From: Candidatus Pelagibacter sp.
GTDB lineage: Bacteria > Pseudomonadota > Alphaproteobacteria > Pelagibacterales > Pelagibacteraceae
Direction: 5' to 3'
DNA length: 8,135 bases
NCBI GenBank assembly: GCA_017880265.1
Contig: JAFJTK010000069.1
Location: forward strand, 1 to 8,135
The translations under genes were made by a program, and so were the position numbers. The notes under the pieces are model-generated. The model searched no databases, had not been told where the DNA came from, and worked only from the letters and a program-made list of their open reading frames with translations. Below, piece by piece: positions 1 through 6,515 of the stretch (position 1 is its first letter; the number at the start of each line of letters is the position of its first letter).

Positions 1-872
1 TGATAGACAACGCCAGGTTTTGGTTCAAAAATTTTTGCTGTATTTACATTTGGAAGATGTGCCATAGCTTGAAATTCGGATGCAACTGCAACGTAATCTT
101 TTGTTTCAGCAACAACAGCAGGTTTACATGCAATTTCATCTCTTAATAATGCAAATCCATCTTTTGTACCTGCAATAAAAGTATAAAAACCATCTAAGTC
201 TTTTAAACTATTTTTTAGTGTTTTTTCTAAATCCTTACCTTTTGATATTTGATTTGAAATATATCCAGCAGCAACTTCAGTATCATTTTCAGAATTAAAG
301 TTTTGCCCATCTTTTATAAGTGACCTTCTTACATTGTTGTGATTTGAAAGTGATCCATTGTGAACCAAACATTCATCTTCTGATGTAGAGTAGGGGTGAG
401 ACCCCTGTGTTGTGATTGCGCTTTCAGTAGCCATTCTTGTATGGCCAATTCCATGCGTTCCTGAAAAAGACGATAGTTTAAATTTTTTAACAACATCTTT
501 TGGATTTCCAGTTTGTTTAAAAATATTAATACTTTTTCCATAACCTACTAAAGAAACTTCTGGGACTTCTTTTTTTAATAAATCTATAATTTTGGTAGGT
601 TTTTCACTTGTTTCTAAAACAACATGGTCTGCATAACTTGTAAGTTTAGTCTTTTTTATAAATTTTGATAATTTCTTTTTAAAATTAGTTTCTTTAAGAT
701 CATTAAGACAAATAGAATACTTAAAAATATTTTTATTTTCTTTGGTATAAATCGCAAAACCTGCACTATCAGGTCCTCTAGTCGCCATTCCATCTAACAT
801 TCCAGATAAAAACTTACCCAAATGTTTTTCATATTTTTTTGTTTTTAAATAGATCCCAACAATTCCACACAT
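1..872 (-). CDS. glxB: Class II glutamine amidotransferase, GlxB/MgsA type (3' end cut off by window edge)
   Basis: Starts at the ATG ending at 872 and stays open for 290 codons to the left edge, so only the last few residues should be missing (the 314-residue paralogue in this window ends shortly after the equivalent point). It begins MCGIVG, with Cys2 as the N-terminal nucleophile after Met removal. RGPDSAG (32-38), GHTRMATES (143-151), VHNGSLSN (170-177, Asn-Gly oxyanion hole) and NDTE (196-199) are the glutaminase-domain motifs. The stretch of about 100 residues between RGPDSAG and GHTRMAT is much longer than in PurF or GlmS and is shared with the paralogue at 5535-6479. By family it releases ammonia from glutamine (or a related amide) for a partner synthase; glxC- and glxD-like partners would be expected just beyond the edge. 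It starts 11 bases after the 51-residue ORF and I see no clear Shine-Dalgarno. No frameshift or stop is present. Glutaminase family is certain; the choice between GlxB and MgsA is open. Confidence 0.9.
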   Translation of the reverse strand, partial: MCGIVGIYLKTKKYEKHLGKFLSGMLDGMATRGPDSAGFAIYTKENKNIFKYSICLNDLKETNFKKKLSKFIKKTKLTSYADHVVLETSEKPTKIIDLLKKEVPEVSLVGYGKSINIFKQTGNPKDVVKKFKLSSFSGTHGIGHTRMATESAITTQGSHPYSTSEDECLVHNGSLSNHNNVRRSLIKDGQNFNSENDTEVAAGYISNQISKGKDLEKTLKNSLKDLDGFYTFIAGTKDGFALLRDEIACKPAVVAETKDYVAVASEFQAMAHLPNVNTAKIFEPKPGVVY

Positions 873-883
873 AAGTTTTTGGT

Positions 884-1039
884 TTAGTTTAATAAAGATA
901 TTAAAAAATCTTTATAGTAGATAAGATTGACTACTACAATGATGATAATAGCCGCTATCACTCCATATTTAGCTTTAGGAAAAACTACCCCTCTCATTTT
1001 GGTAGGTCTTAATTCTTCATTTTTTTCTTTATCATCCAT
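884..1039 (-). CDS. 51-residue single-pass membrane microprotein, unknown function
   Basis: A short ORF read directly from the sequence: ATG at 1039, TAA at 884-886, 51 residues. The first 15 residues are charged (MDDKEKNEELRPTKM), then a basic turn, then a strongly hydrophobic segment at about 26-42 (GVIAAIIIIVVVNLIYY), then a short tail ending DFLISLLN. This fits one membrane helix, with the basic residues just before it favouring a cytoplasmic N-terminus. The gene sits between the intrinsic terminator at 1051-1082 and the amidotransferase that starts 11 bases downstream, so it probably shares a transcript with that amidotransferase. There is no recognisable Shine-Dalgarno. A TAAAAT box lies six bases before the ATG, which could mean a leaderless start, but no good -35 box goes with it. 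I do not recognise the family. That it is a real gene is inferred from tight packing and a coherent membrane-protein composition. Confidence 0.6.
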   Translation of the reverse strand: MDDKEKNEELRPTKMRGVVFPKAKYGVIAAIIIIVVVNLIYYKDFLISLLN

Positions 1040-1050
1040 ATTTTTATTTT

Positions 1051-1082
1051 AAAAAAAAGGGCGCCACAATTAAGTAGCGCCC
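1051..1082 (-). terminator. Strong intrinsic terminator of the amt operon
   Basis: Read on the minus strand, GGGCGCUAC and GUGGCGCCC form a 9-bp G+C-rich stem (one U-G wobble) around the loop UUAAUU, followed at once by eight U residues. It begins 16 bases after the stop codon of the 74-residue gene. The opposite strand has a weaker, interrupted T run after the stem, so it is primarily a minus-strand terminator. It separates the transporter unit from the 51-residue gene and the second amidotransferase, unless read-through is used. Confidence 0.92.
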
Positions 1083-1098
1083 AAATTTTTATTTTTAA

Positions 1099-1323
1099 TT
1101 ACCAATCGGTAACGTTGCTTTTATGATCATTAGCACCATGTCTTTTCTTAGCTAATCTAGAAAGCTCCTCACTTTCAGATTTGTTAGTAATGACATGCCA
1201 CCCGATCCATATAACTATACCTAGAATAACCAGTAAAGTTTCAGTGGATCCAGCTCCCGGATAAACTGCACCGACAACCTCCTTAGCACTTAAATGATCT
1301 ATCCAGTTTGTAACTGTAGCCAT
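1099..1323 (-). CDS. 74-residue single-pass membrane protein co-transcribed with amt
   Basis: ATG at 1323 is preceded by a good Shine-Dalgarno (AAGGAG) that begins at the stop codon of amt; the gap between the two genes is 11 bases, so they are very likely one transcript and possibly translationally coupled. The protein has a short N-terminal part (NWIDHLSAKEVVGAVYPGAG), one hydrophobic segment at about 29-46 (TLLVILGIVIWIGWHVIT) and a charged C-terminal tail rich in Lys, Arg, Glu and His, ending VTDW. There is no signal-peptide cleavage pattern that I would trust. I do not recognise the family. Its fixed place after the transporter and before a strong terminator suggests an accessory or regulatory subunit of Amt, but that is inference from position only. 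Codon use and base composition match the neighbours. Confidence 0.82.
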   Translation of the reverse strand: MATVTNWIDHLSAKEVVGAVYPGAGSTETLLVILGIVIWIGWHVITNKSESEELSRLAKKRHGANDHKSNVTDW

Positions 1324-1334
1324 ATTTTTCTCCT

Positions 1335-2735
1335 TTACCTGGTTGCAGATGAAACTGCTTTTTCATCTTCTTTAGCAGACTCCATCATTTCATAGTCTAA
1401 TCCAGCTATTTCTACTTCACGAGGGATTCTTAATTTACCCATACCGCTTAGTACTTTAGCTATGATATAGCCTGGTAACATTCCAAGAACTCCAAACATT
1501 ATTATTGCTCCTAAGAATTGTCCCAGTGGATTGATTGTTGCATAAGTTGATCCGTCCCACATAGCTCCTACACTGTATCCAGATGAAGGATAGCCATTTA
1601 AAACAAATCCACAAATTACAAGACCAACAAAACCAGCATAACCATGTACTGCTACTGCACCAACTGCATCATCAATTTTGAACTTACGTTCAACCCAGTA
1701 ATGTAGTTTGTATGCAATCACAACACCGATCATACCAATGATCATTGCTTGAATTGGATGATATAAATCATTTCCAGCTGAAGCACATATGACACCTGCT
1801 AGTCCACTTGAGTAAGTCCAGAAAGGATCGCCTTTGGCGACCACGTATCCGGCCAATAATCCTCCTGATAATGACATCAAGAAGTTAAAGGTAATTCCAC
1901 TCAGTGTGGTAGGGGTTACATAAATGTTTGTAGCCGTCCAATAGGTTACACCTTCCATTCCGTACTCAGGCCCAAGATCAAATATCGGTATATTACATGC
2001 CGCATAAAATCCCCAGAAACCAGTATAAATTAAAAATAATCCAACTGTTACTAGCCAAGGATTTCTTGGTCCTATATTTCTTGGCTCACCACTTGATGAG
2101 AATTTTCCAATTCTTGGTCCTAAAACCACTAGAACACCTAAAGCAAATCCACCCGCAATTGCGTGAATTACTCCTGATGCATAAGCATCATGATATCCTA
2201 ATATTTTAAGCATCCATCCATCAAAGTGCCATCCCCAAGCAGCATCAATTGTCCAAAATACAGATCCAATTGCAATCGCTAAAATTCCAAATGCAAAAGT
2301 TGTAATTCTTTCAATGATTGCTCCAGAAACAATTGAAGCAGCTGTCCATGAAAATAGTAAGAATGCAGCCCAGAATACTCCACTTATGTGATCTCCTAAA
2401 TTGATCGCCATAAATTCTGAGTTAGCTAAATACCATTTAGCACTAAAAGTACTGTCATCAGTAATTAATGCAGTGCTTTCATTCATTATTGAAGGTGCAA
2501 TTCCAGGTCCTGTTGGAAATGCCCAGTAAATCCACCAACCAAAGAAAAACCAAGTTACTGTAACCAATGGTATCAGCATTGTATTTTTCATAAGAGTATG
2601 TTGGTGATGTTTGTATCGAGAAGCTCCAACTTCATACATACAGAAACCGACGTGAATTAAAAACATCAGTACCACTGTTACCCAGTAGTAAAATTCTGTA
2701 AATATGGTTGTAAGAGCACCTAACTGATCAGTCAT
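1335..2735 (-). CDS. amt: Amt/Mep/Rh-family ammonium (or methylammonium) transporter
   Basis: A 466-residue polytopic membrane protein with about eleven hydrophobic segments, of usual length for Amt. The first segments read GFCMYEVGASRYKHHQHTLM, a variant of the Amt N-terminal signature. The twin-histidine pore is kept: D183 and H191 in DAYASGVIHAIAGG (E. coli AmtB D160/H168) and H364 in AVHGYAG (H318). The Phe gate residues are also kept by my hand alignment (F128 and F243). The residue matching AmtB Ser219, which lines the outer binding site, is Cys247. The cytoplasmic tail keeps LRIPREVEIAGLD, the region that in other bacteria meets PII proteins. Shine-Dalgarno GGGAGAG precedes the ATG. 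A terminator upstream (2806-2828) gives it its own unit, with the 74-residue membrane gene behind it. Its neighbours argue for import of ammonium or methylammonium to feed the synthetase operon. Family is certain; substrate preference is not. Confidence 0.96.
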   Translation of the reverse strand: MTDQLGALTTIFTEFYYWVTVVLMFLIHVGFCMYEVGASRYKHHQHTLMKNTMLIPLVTVTWFFFGWWIYWAFPTGPGIAPSIMNESTALITDDSTFSAKWYLANSEFMAINLGDHISGVFWAAFLLFSWTAASIVSGAIIERITTFAFGILAIAIGSVFWTIDAAWGWHFDGWMLKILGYHDAYASGVIHAIAGGFALGVLVVLGPRIGKFSSSGEPRNIGPRNPWLVTVGLFLIYTGFWGFYAACNIPIFDLGPEYGMEGVTYWTATNIYVTPTTLSGITFNFLMSLSGGLLAGYVVAKGDPFWTYSSGLAGVICASAGNDLYHPIQAMIIGMIGVVIAYKLHYWVERKFKIDDAVGAVAVHGYAGFVGLVICGFVLNGYPSSGYSVGAMWDGSTYATINPLGQFLGAIIMFGVLGMLPGYIIAKVLSGMGKLRIPREVEIAGLDYEMMESAKEDEKAVSSATR

Positions 2736-2740
2736 ATTCT

Positions 2741-2800
2741 CTCTCCCATATTAGTTTATGAAACCCTATAAAATTTTATGGGGTGTGACAAACAAAACAA
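2741..2800 (-). promoter_or_regulatory. amt promoter and leader region with a hairpin
   Basis: The 126 bases before amt hold the upstream terminator and then this region. Possible promoters on the minus strand are TTGTTT (2800-2795), a 16-base spacer and TAAAAT (2778-2773), or TTGTCA (2791-2786), 15 bases and TATAGG (2770-2765). Neither is a clean consensus. An A+T-rich hairpin (2764-2783, CCC-AUAAAA against UUUUAU-GGG with one C-A mismatch) overlaps these boxes. Its left arm could also pair with UAUGGG at 2750-2745, which runs into the Shine-Dalgarno. The hairpin would only matter if transcription starts further upstream. Confidence 0.4.
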
Positions 2801-2805
2801 TTCTT

Positions 2806-2828
2806 AAAAACCTAGTGTGAACACTAGG
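2806..2828 (-). terminator. Intrinsic terminator of the glutamine synthetase operon
   Basis: On the minus strand CCUAGUG and CACUAGG form a perfect 7-bp stem around the tetraloop UUCA, followed by five U residues. The A run before the stem can extend the pairing into the U tract. It lies 33 bases after the stop of the 137-residue gene and about 70 bases before the amt start, so it divides the five-gene operon from the transporter unit. The stem is symmetric and the other strand also has a T-rich tail, so it could stop transcription from either side. Confidence 0.88.
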
Positions 2829-2861
2829 CTTTTAAATAAATATCAACTTATAATTGTGTGA

Positions 2862-3275
2862 TTAAAATTTAAGATAAGCTTTTTTCAAATCAACAAGAGG
2901 GTGCTTTGGAGACATTTGAAACTTAACTAAAAGTTCTCTTGCAATCATATCTCTATCTTGTTGGTTGTTTGGAAGTTTGATTGAACTTGGAATAGTTACC
3001 CAACCATTTGCATTTCTACAAAATACTGCTGGTCTTCCTTCTTCATAACCCATATGAACATCTTCTAACCAATTAAGATCATCCCATCCCATAGCTTCTA
3101 CATATTTTTTTAGAAAAGGAGTTATCTTAGAGTAGTCAGGTAAAAGATTAACGTCATATCTATAACCAATCGACTGACCGATCATCTTTTCTCTGGCTGT
3201 TTCTTTTTTCTTGCCTAATTGTTGATCTTTACCAGCTTTTGTTTTTTTTATTTTTTTTGTTTTTTTCTTAGCCAT
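2862..3275 (-). CDS. 137-residue protein with poly-lysine N-terminus, unknown function
   Basis: Last gene of the five-gene operon, starting 8 bases after the stop of the FMN subunit, with AGAGG as Shine-Dalgarno. The first 30 residues contain 13 lysines (MAKKKTKKIKKTKAGK at the start) and are likely disordered. Residues from about 35 on look like a small folded domain, with PDYSKITPFLKKYVEAMGWD (46-65) and the aromatic patch GWDDLNWLEDVHMGYEEGRP (63-82), then FCRNANGWVTIPSSIKLP (85-102) and a helical end. It has no membrane segment, signal peptide or metal-binding cysteine pattern. I do not recognise the family. Its tail resembles that of the adjacent FMN subunit (MPKKKTKKKK), and the tight linkage suggests a small subunit or accessory factor of the synthase complex. 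That role is inference from position. Confidence 0.88.
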   Translation of the reverse strand: MAKKKTKKIKKTKAGKDQQLGKKKETAREKMIGQSIGYRYDVNLLPDYSKITPFLKKYVEAMGWDDLNWLEDVHMGYEEGRPAVFCRNANGWVTIPSSIKLPNNQQDRDMIARELLVKFQMSPKHPLVDLKKAYLKF

Positions 3276-3283
3276 GTTTACCT

Positions 3284-4693
3284 CTATATTTTGTGATAGT
3301 TGTCAACACCAACTGTATAGTTAGTTCCTGCTAATGGAACTTTTGCTAAAGCAGATGCTTCTGTAGTTAATGCAGCTAAATCTTCAGGCTCCAAAGAGTG
3401 AATATTAGTTTTACCACATGCTCTTGCTAAAAGTTGAGCTTCTAACGTCATTGAATGCAGATAGTTGTAAACTCTAAGAGCAGCGTCATCAGGATTTAAT
3501 CTAGCTCTTAGTTTAGGATCCTGTGTTGCAACACCAACTGGACAACGGCCTGTATGACAATGGTAACACTCGCCAGCTTTTACACCCATTTCTTTTTCAA
3601 AATTAGCCTCAGGTATATCTTTATTGCAGTTCAAAGCGATCATAGATCCAGTTCCAATTGCAATTGCATCAGCACCTAATGCCAAAGCTTTTGCCATATC
3701 CGCACCATCTCTAATACCACCAGCATAAATTAAAGTAACTTTTCCAGTTTTACCCACATCATCAATAGCTCTTCGAGCTTCTCTGATTGCAGCAATTCCT
3801 GGAATACCAGTATTTGCAGCAGCAATATGCGGGCCTGCTCCAGTTGAACCTTCCATTCCATCTAAGTAGATAGAGTCAGGGTCACATTTTGCAGCCATAC
3901 GGACATCATCATAAACTTTTGATGCACCAAGTTTTAATTGAATTGGCACTTTATTTTTTGTTAATTGTCTTAACTCTTCAACTTTTAAAGCTAAATCATC
4001 AGGACCTAACCAGTCAGGGTGTCGAGCAGGTGATCTTTGATCAATACCAGAAGGCAATGATCTCATCTCAGCTACTTGATCAGTCACTTTTTGCCCCATT
4101 AAGTGTCCACCCATTCCAACTTTTTGACCTTGACCAATGAAAACTTCTATTCCATCTGCAAGTTGAGCATGATGTGGGTTAAATCCATATCTTGACTGAA
4201 TACATTGGTAATACCATTTTTCAGAATATCTTCTTTCATCAGGTATCATTCCACCTTCTCCAGAACAAGTTGCACTTCCAGCCATAGTAGCTCCTCTTGC
4301 TAAAGCAGTTTTTGCCTCATAAGAAAGTGCCCCAAAACTCATACCAGTAATGTAAACAGGTATATCAAGTTCAATAGGGTTTTCGCATCTTGGACCAATT
4401 ACAGTTTTTGTTTCACATTTTTCTCTGTAACCTTCAATTACAAATCTTGTAAGTGTTCCAGGTAAGAAAACTAAATCATCAAATGTTGGAATTTTTTTCA
4501 TCAATGCCATTCCACGCATTCTGTATCTTCCTAACTGAGCTTTTATGTGAATATCGTCAATTACCTCAGGAGTGAAAATAGCATTATGACCTAATAAACT
4601 TTTATTTCTTTTACCTTCTTCATGTGCGTGTACGTCAGCTTTTCCACCAACACTTCCATTACTTTTTTTCTTTTTAGTTTTTTTCTTAGGCAT
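3284..4693 (-). CDS. glxD: FMN-binding glutamate-synthase-like large subunit (GlxD/MgsC type)
   Basis: 469 residues corresponding to the FMN/synthase domain of GltB, encoded as a separate subunit. Visible motifs in order: a lysine-rich tail (MPKKKTKKKK), GMSFGALSYEAKTALARGA (117-135), SGEGGMIPDERR (144-155), DGMEGSTGAGP (278-288, substrate/FMN loop), LIYAGGIRDGADMAKALALG (321-340) with ADAIAIGTG after it (FMN phosphate site), and CYHCHTGRCPVGVATQ (376-391). The cysteines C376, C379 and C384 sit where GOGAT binds its [3Fe-4S] cluster, though the spacing is C-x2-C-x4-C and not the C-x5-C-x4-C of E. coli GltB. By family it forms glutamate or N-methylglutamate from an acceptor with nitrogen delivered by the amidotransferase subunit. 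Its ATG overlaps the preceding stop in TAATG, and AAAGGAG is the Shine-Dalgarno. No GltD-like NADPH subunit is in the window, so the electron donor is unknown. Confidence 0.93.
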   Translation of the reverse strand: MPKKKTKKKKSNGSVGGKADVHAHEEGKRNKSLLGHNAIFTPEVIDDIHIKAQLGRYRMRGMALMKKIPTFDDLVFLPGTLTRFVIEGYREKCETKTVIGPRCENPIELDIPVYITGMSFGALSYEAKTALARGATMAGSATCSGEGGMIPDERRYSEKWYYQCIQSRYGFNPHHAQLADGIEVFIGQGQKVGMGGHLMGQKVTDQVAEMRSLPSGIDQRSPARHPDWLGPDDLALKVEELRQLTKNKVPIQLKLGASKVYDDVRMAAKCDPDSIYLDGMEGSTGAGPHIAAANTGIPGIAAIREARRAIDDVGKTGKVTLIYAGGIRDGADMAKALALGADAIAIGTGSMIALNCNKDIPEANFEKEMGVKAGECYHCHTGRCPVGVATQDPKLRARLNPDDAALRVYNYLHSMTLEAQLLARACGKTNIHSLEPEDLAALTTEASALAKVPLAGTNYTVGVDNYHKI

Positions 4694-5547
4694 TAAATTG
4701 CTCCTTTCTTCTCAGTAGGTTCTAAATTATCGTAGTTCCATAATTTTTTACCAGCTACAATTTTTTTCATTTTACTTACATCAAAATTTTCACCAATTTC
4801 TGCAACTTTTAATTTTCTTTTCAACCAATCTTGGTCACTTTTTGTAAGTTCAGCGTCCACAGCGTCACTTCCATAAGATCCAATACTGCCACCGATAAAA
4901 ATTGTACCATCATACATAGAGTCACCTAAATTTATTCCAACATCTCCAAGAATAATTATTCTTCCTCTTTGCATCATGAAACCTGTAAATGCACCAGCAT
5001 CACCACCAACAATGATAGTTCCACCTTTCATATCGATACCAGTTCTAGCACCAACACTACCTTTACAAATTAAATCTCCACCTCTAATAGCTGCACCAAA
5101 ACAAGATCCTGCATTTTTTTCAATAACAACTTTACCAGCCATTAAATTTTCAGCACAAGACCAACCAACTCTACCGTTAATTCTAACAGTTGGACCATCG
5201 CATGAACCCATACCAAAATAACCTAAACTTCCTTCAAAAATTAAATTTAATTTATTTAGTATTCCAACACCCAAACTATGTTTTCCTTGAGGGTTTTTAA
5301 TAACAATGGTTCCATAGCCTTGGCTCATTAAATTATCAATTTCTTTATTTGCATCTGGAGCAGACATTTCTTTTACATCAAGCTCTGTTCTTTTATTAAA
5401 ATCAACATCATAAGTGCCAAAATAATAAAAGTTTTCAGCTTCATCAGGGTTAAAAAACTTTTGTTGAGTTCTTCCTGTTAAAACCTCAGTGTGCATACCC
5501 ATTGATTGGGCTTTTGATTTTTTCTCGCTTGTTTTTAGATTTGCCAT
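4693..5547 (-). CDS. glxC: GXGXG beta-helix subunit of split glutamate synthase (GlxC/MgsB type)
   Basis: 284 residues. The central part (about 104-226) is a run of glycine-rich turns of the right-handed beta-helix found at the C-terminus of GltB: GSLGYFGMGSCDGPTVRING, then GRVGWSCAENLMAGKVVIEK, AGSCFGAAIRGGDLICKGSV, GARTGIDMKGGTIIVGGDAG and MMQRGRIIILGDVGINLGDS. This domain is structural and scaffolds the amidotransferase and FMN parts; it has no known catalytic residues. About 100 residues precede the helix and about 55 follow it, making the protein longer than the roughly 225 residues I remember for GlxC. The start codon lies inside the upstream gene (13-base overlap), with GGGGAGG as Shine-Dalgarno, and the end overlaps the FMN subunit in TAATG. 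Both overlaps suggest translational coupling and matched amounts of the three subunits. Confidence 0.92.
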   Translation of the reverse strand: MANLKTSEKKSKAQSMGMHTEVLTGRTQQKFFNPDEAENFYYFGTYDVDFNKRTELDVKEMSAPDANKEIDNLMSQGYGTIVIKNPQGKHSLGVGILNKLNLIFEGSLGYFGMGSCDGPTVRINGRVGWSCAENLMAGKVVIEKNAGSCFGAAIRGGDLICKGSVGARTGIDMKGGTIIVGGDAGAFTGFMMQRGRIIILGDVGINLGDSMYDGTIFIGGSIGSYGSDAVDAELTKSDQDWLKRKLKVAEIGENFDVSKMKKIVAGKKLWNYDNLEPTEKKGAI

Positions 5548-6479
5548 ACTTTTACCTCCCCATCAAACGGATCATATGTATCAATTTCTTGTGGAAGAAC
5601 TGACCTGATCGCTATTTCTTCTGAACCCATTGCAACTAAATCATCTGACTCATAAAGTACAAGTGGTTTTGCTGCCATGGTATCTTTTGCCATCCCTAAA
5701 GAGTCTTTTGTTGCAACAAAATAAGTAAATACACCATCAAGACCTGATAAAGAGTCTCTCATACCTTCTTCAAGGCTAGCACCTTCTCTCATTTTTTGCG
5801 CAATATAAACTGCAATTAGCTCTGAATCACATTCAGACATAAATCTCATGCCCTTGTTTTCAAGCATTCTTCTATTATTCCAATAATTAGTAAGTTGTCC
5901 GTTATGAACTACAGACACATCACTAAAAGGATAACCCCAGAAAGGGTGAGCTGATTTAATATCAACACCAGATTCCGTTGCCATTCTTGCATGACCTATT
6001 GCATGAGTTCCAACCAATTTATCCAAAGAATATCTATCACATACTGCTTTAGCATTTCCAAGATCTTTAATTACTTCTAGTGATTTTCCCATTGAAAGAA
6101 TTTCGACACCAGGGATACTTTCAATTTTTTGAGAGAAATCTAATAGATCTTTTTTATCATAAGAAATTTCATATCTTAATGAATAGGGTAAAATTCTTTC
6201 CTCTTTTATAACCTTCGCACCTAATTCTGCTAAATATTGATCTACAATTTTTTTTCTTTCGTCATAAACAGAAACATCTTCCATAATAGATGAGCTACCC
6301 TCACCAACGTTTTCTCCTACTTTGAAACGCATGATAAAATTTTTGCCATCTGTATCTCCGTATAAAGCGTAACCTGTTGAGTCTTCACCTCTATGTTTTA
6401 ATGCTTGAAGCATACCTTGTAGTTCACTTCCTACATTTGAAGATTTGCCTCTATGTATTAGTCCAGCTATCCCACACAT
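5535..6479 (-). CDS. glxB: Class II glutamine amidotransferase, GlxB/MgsA type
   Basis: 314 residues, complete, starting MCGIAG with Cys2 as the catalytic N-terminal nucleophile. Further motifs are HRGEDSTGYALYG (29-41), GHARMATES (162-170), SAHPFWGYPF (176-185), VHNGQLTN (191-198, oxyanion Asn193-Gly194) and CDSE (217-220). Between the second and third motifs lies an insertion of about 120 residues not found in PurF or GlmS but present in the paralogue at the left edge. By family it hydrolyses a glutamine-type amide and passes the nitrogen to the FMN subunit encoded two genes downstream. It follows the glutamine synthetase by 36 bases, with GAGAGGA as Shine-Dalgarno, and overlaps the next gene by 13 bases. 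In the N-methylglutamate pathway the equivalent subunit is MgsA, acting with gamma-glutamylmethylamide; the window does not decide between the two roles. Confidence 0.93.
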   Translation of the reverse strand: MCGIAGLIHRGKSSNVGSELQGMLQALKHRGEDSTGYALYGDTDGKNFIMRFKVGENVGEGSSSIMEDVSVYDERKKIVDQYLAELGAKVIKEERILPYSLRYEISYDKKDLLDFSQKIESIPGVEILSMGKSLEVIKDLGNAKAVCDRYSLDKLVGTHAIGHARMATESGVDIKSAHPFWGYPFSDVSVVHNGQLTNYWNNRRMLENKGMRFMSECDSELIAVYIAQKMREGASLEEGMRDSLSGLDGVFTYFVATKDSLGMAKDTMAAKPLVLYESDDLVAMGSEEIAIRSVLPQEIDTYDPFDGEVKVWQI

Positions 6480-6515
6480 TTTTTTATTCCTCTCTATGTA
6501 TATTTTTTTTAAGAC

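Noticed and set aside
329..541. Minus-strand 70-residue open frame
   Set aside because: It lies inside the second amidotransferase in another frame; the true frame shows catalytic motifs without interruption.
3232..3275. Poly-A runs in the lysine-rich starts as a programmed frameshift or assembly error
   Set aside because: Both genes stay in frame with plausible starts and Shine-Dalgarno sites; there is no overlapping product that a shift would create.
3284..6479. A broken conventional gltB
   Set aside because: The parts are in a different order (amidotransferase, GXGXG, FMN), each has its own start and ribosome site, and the overlaps are neat; this is the known split-synthase arrangement.
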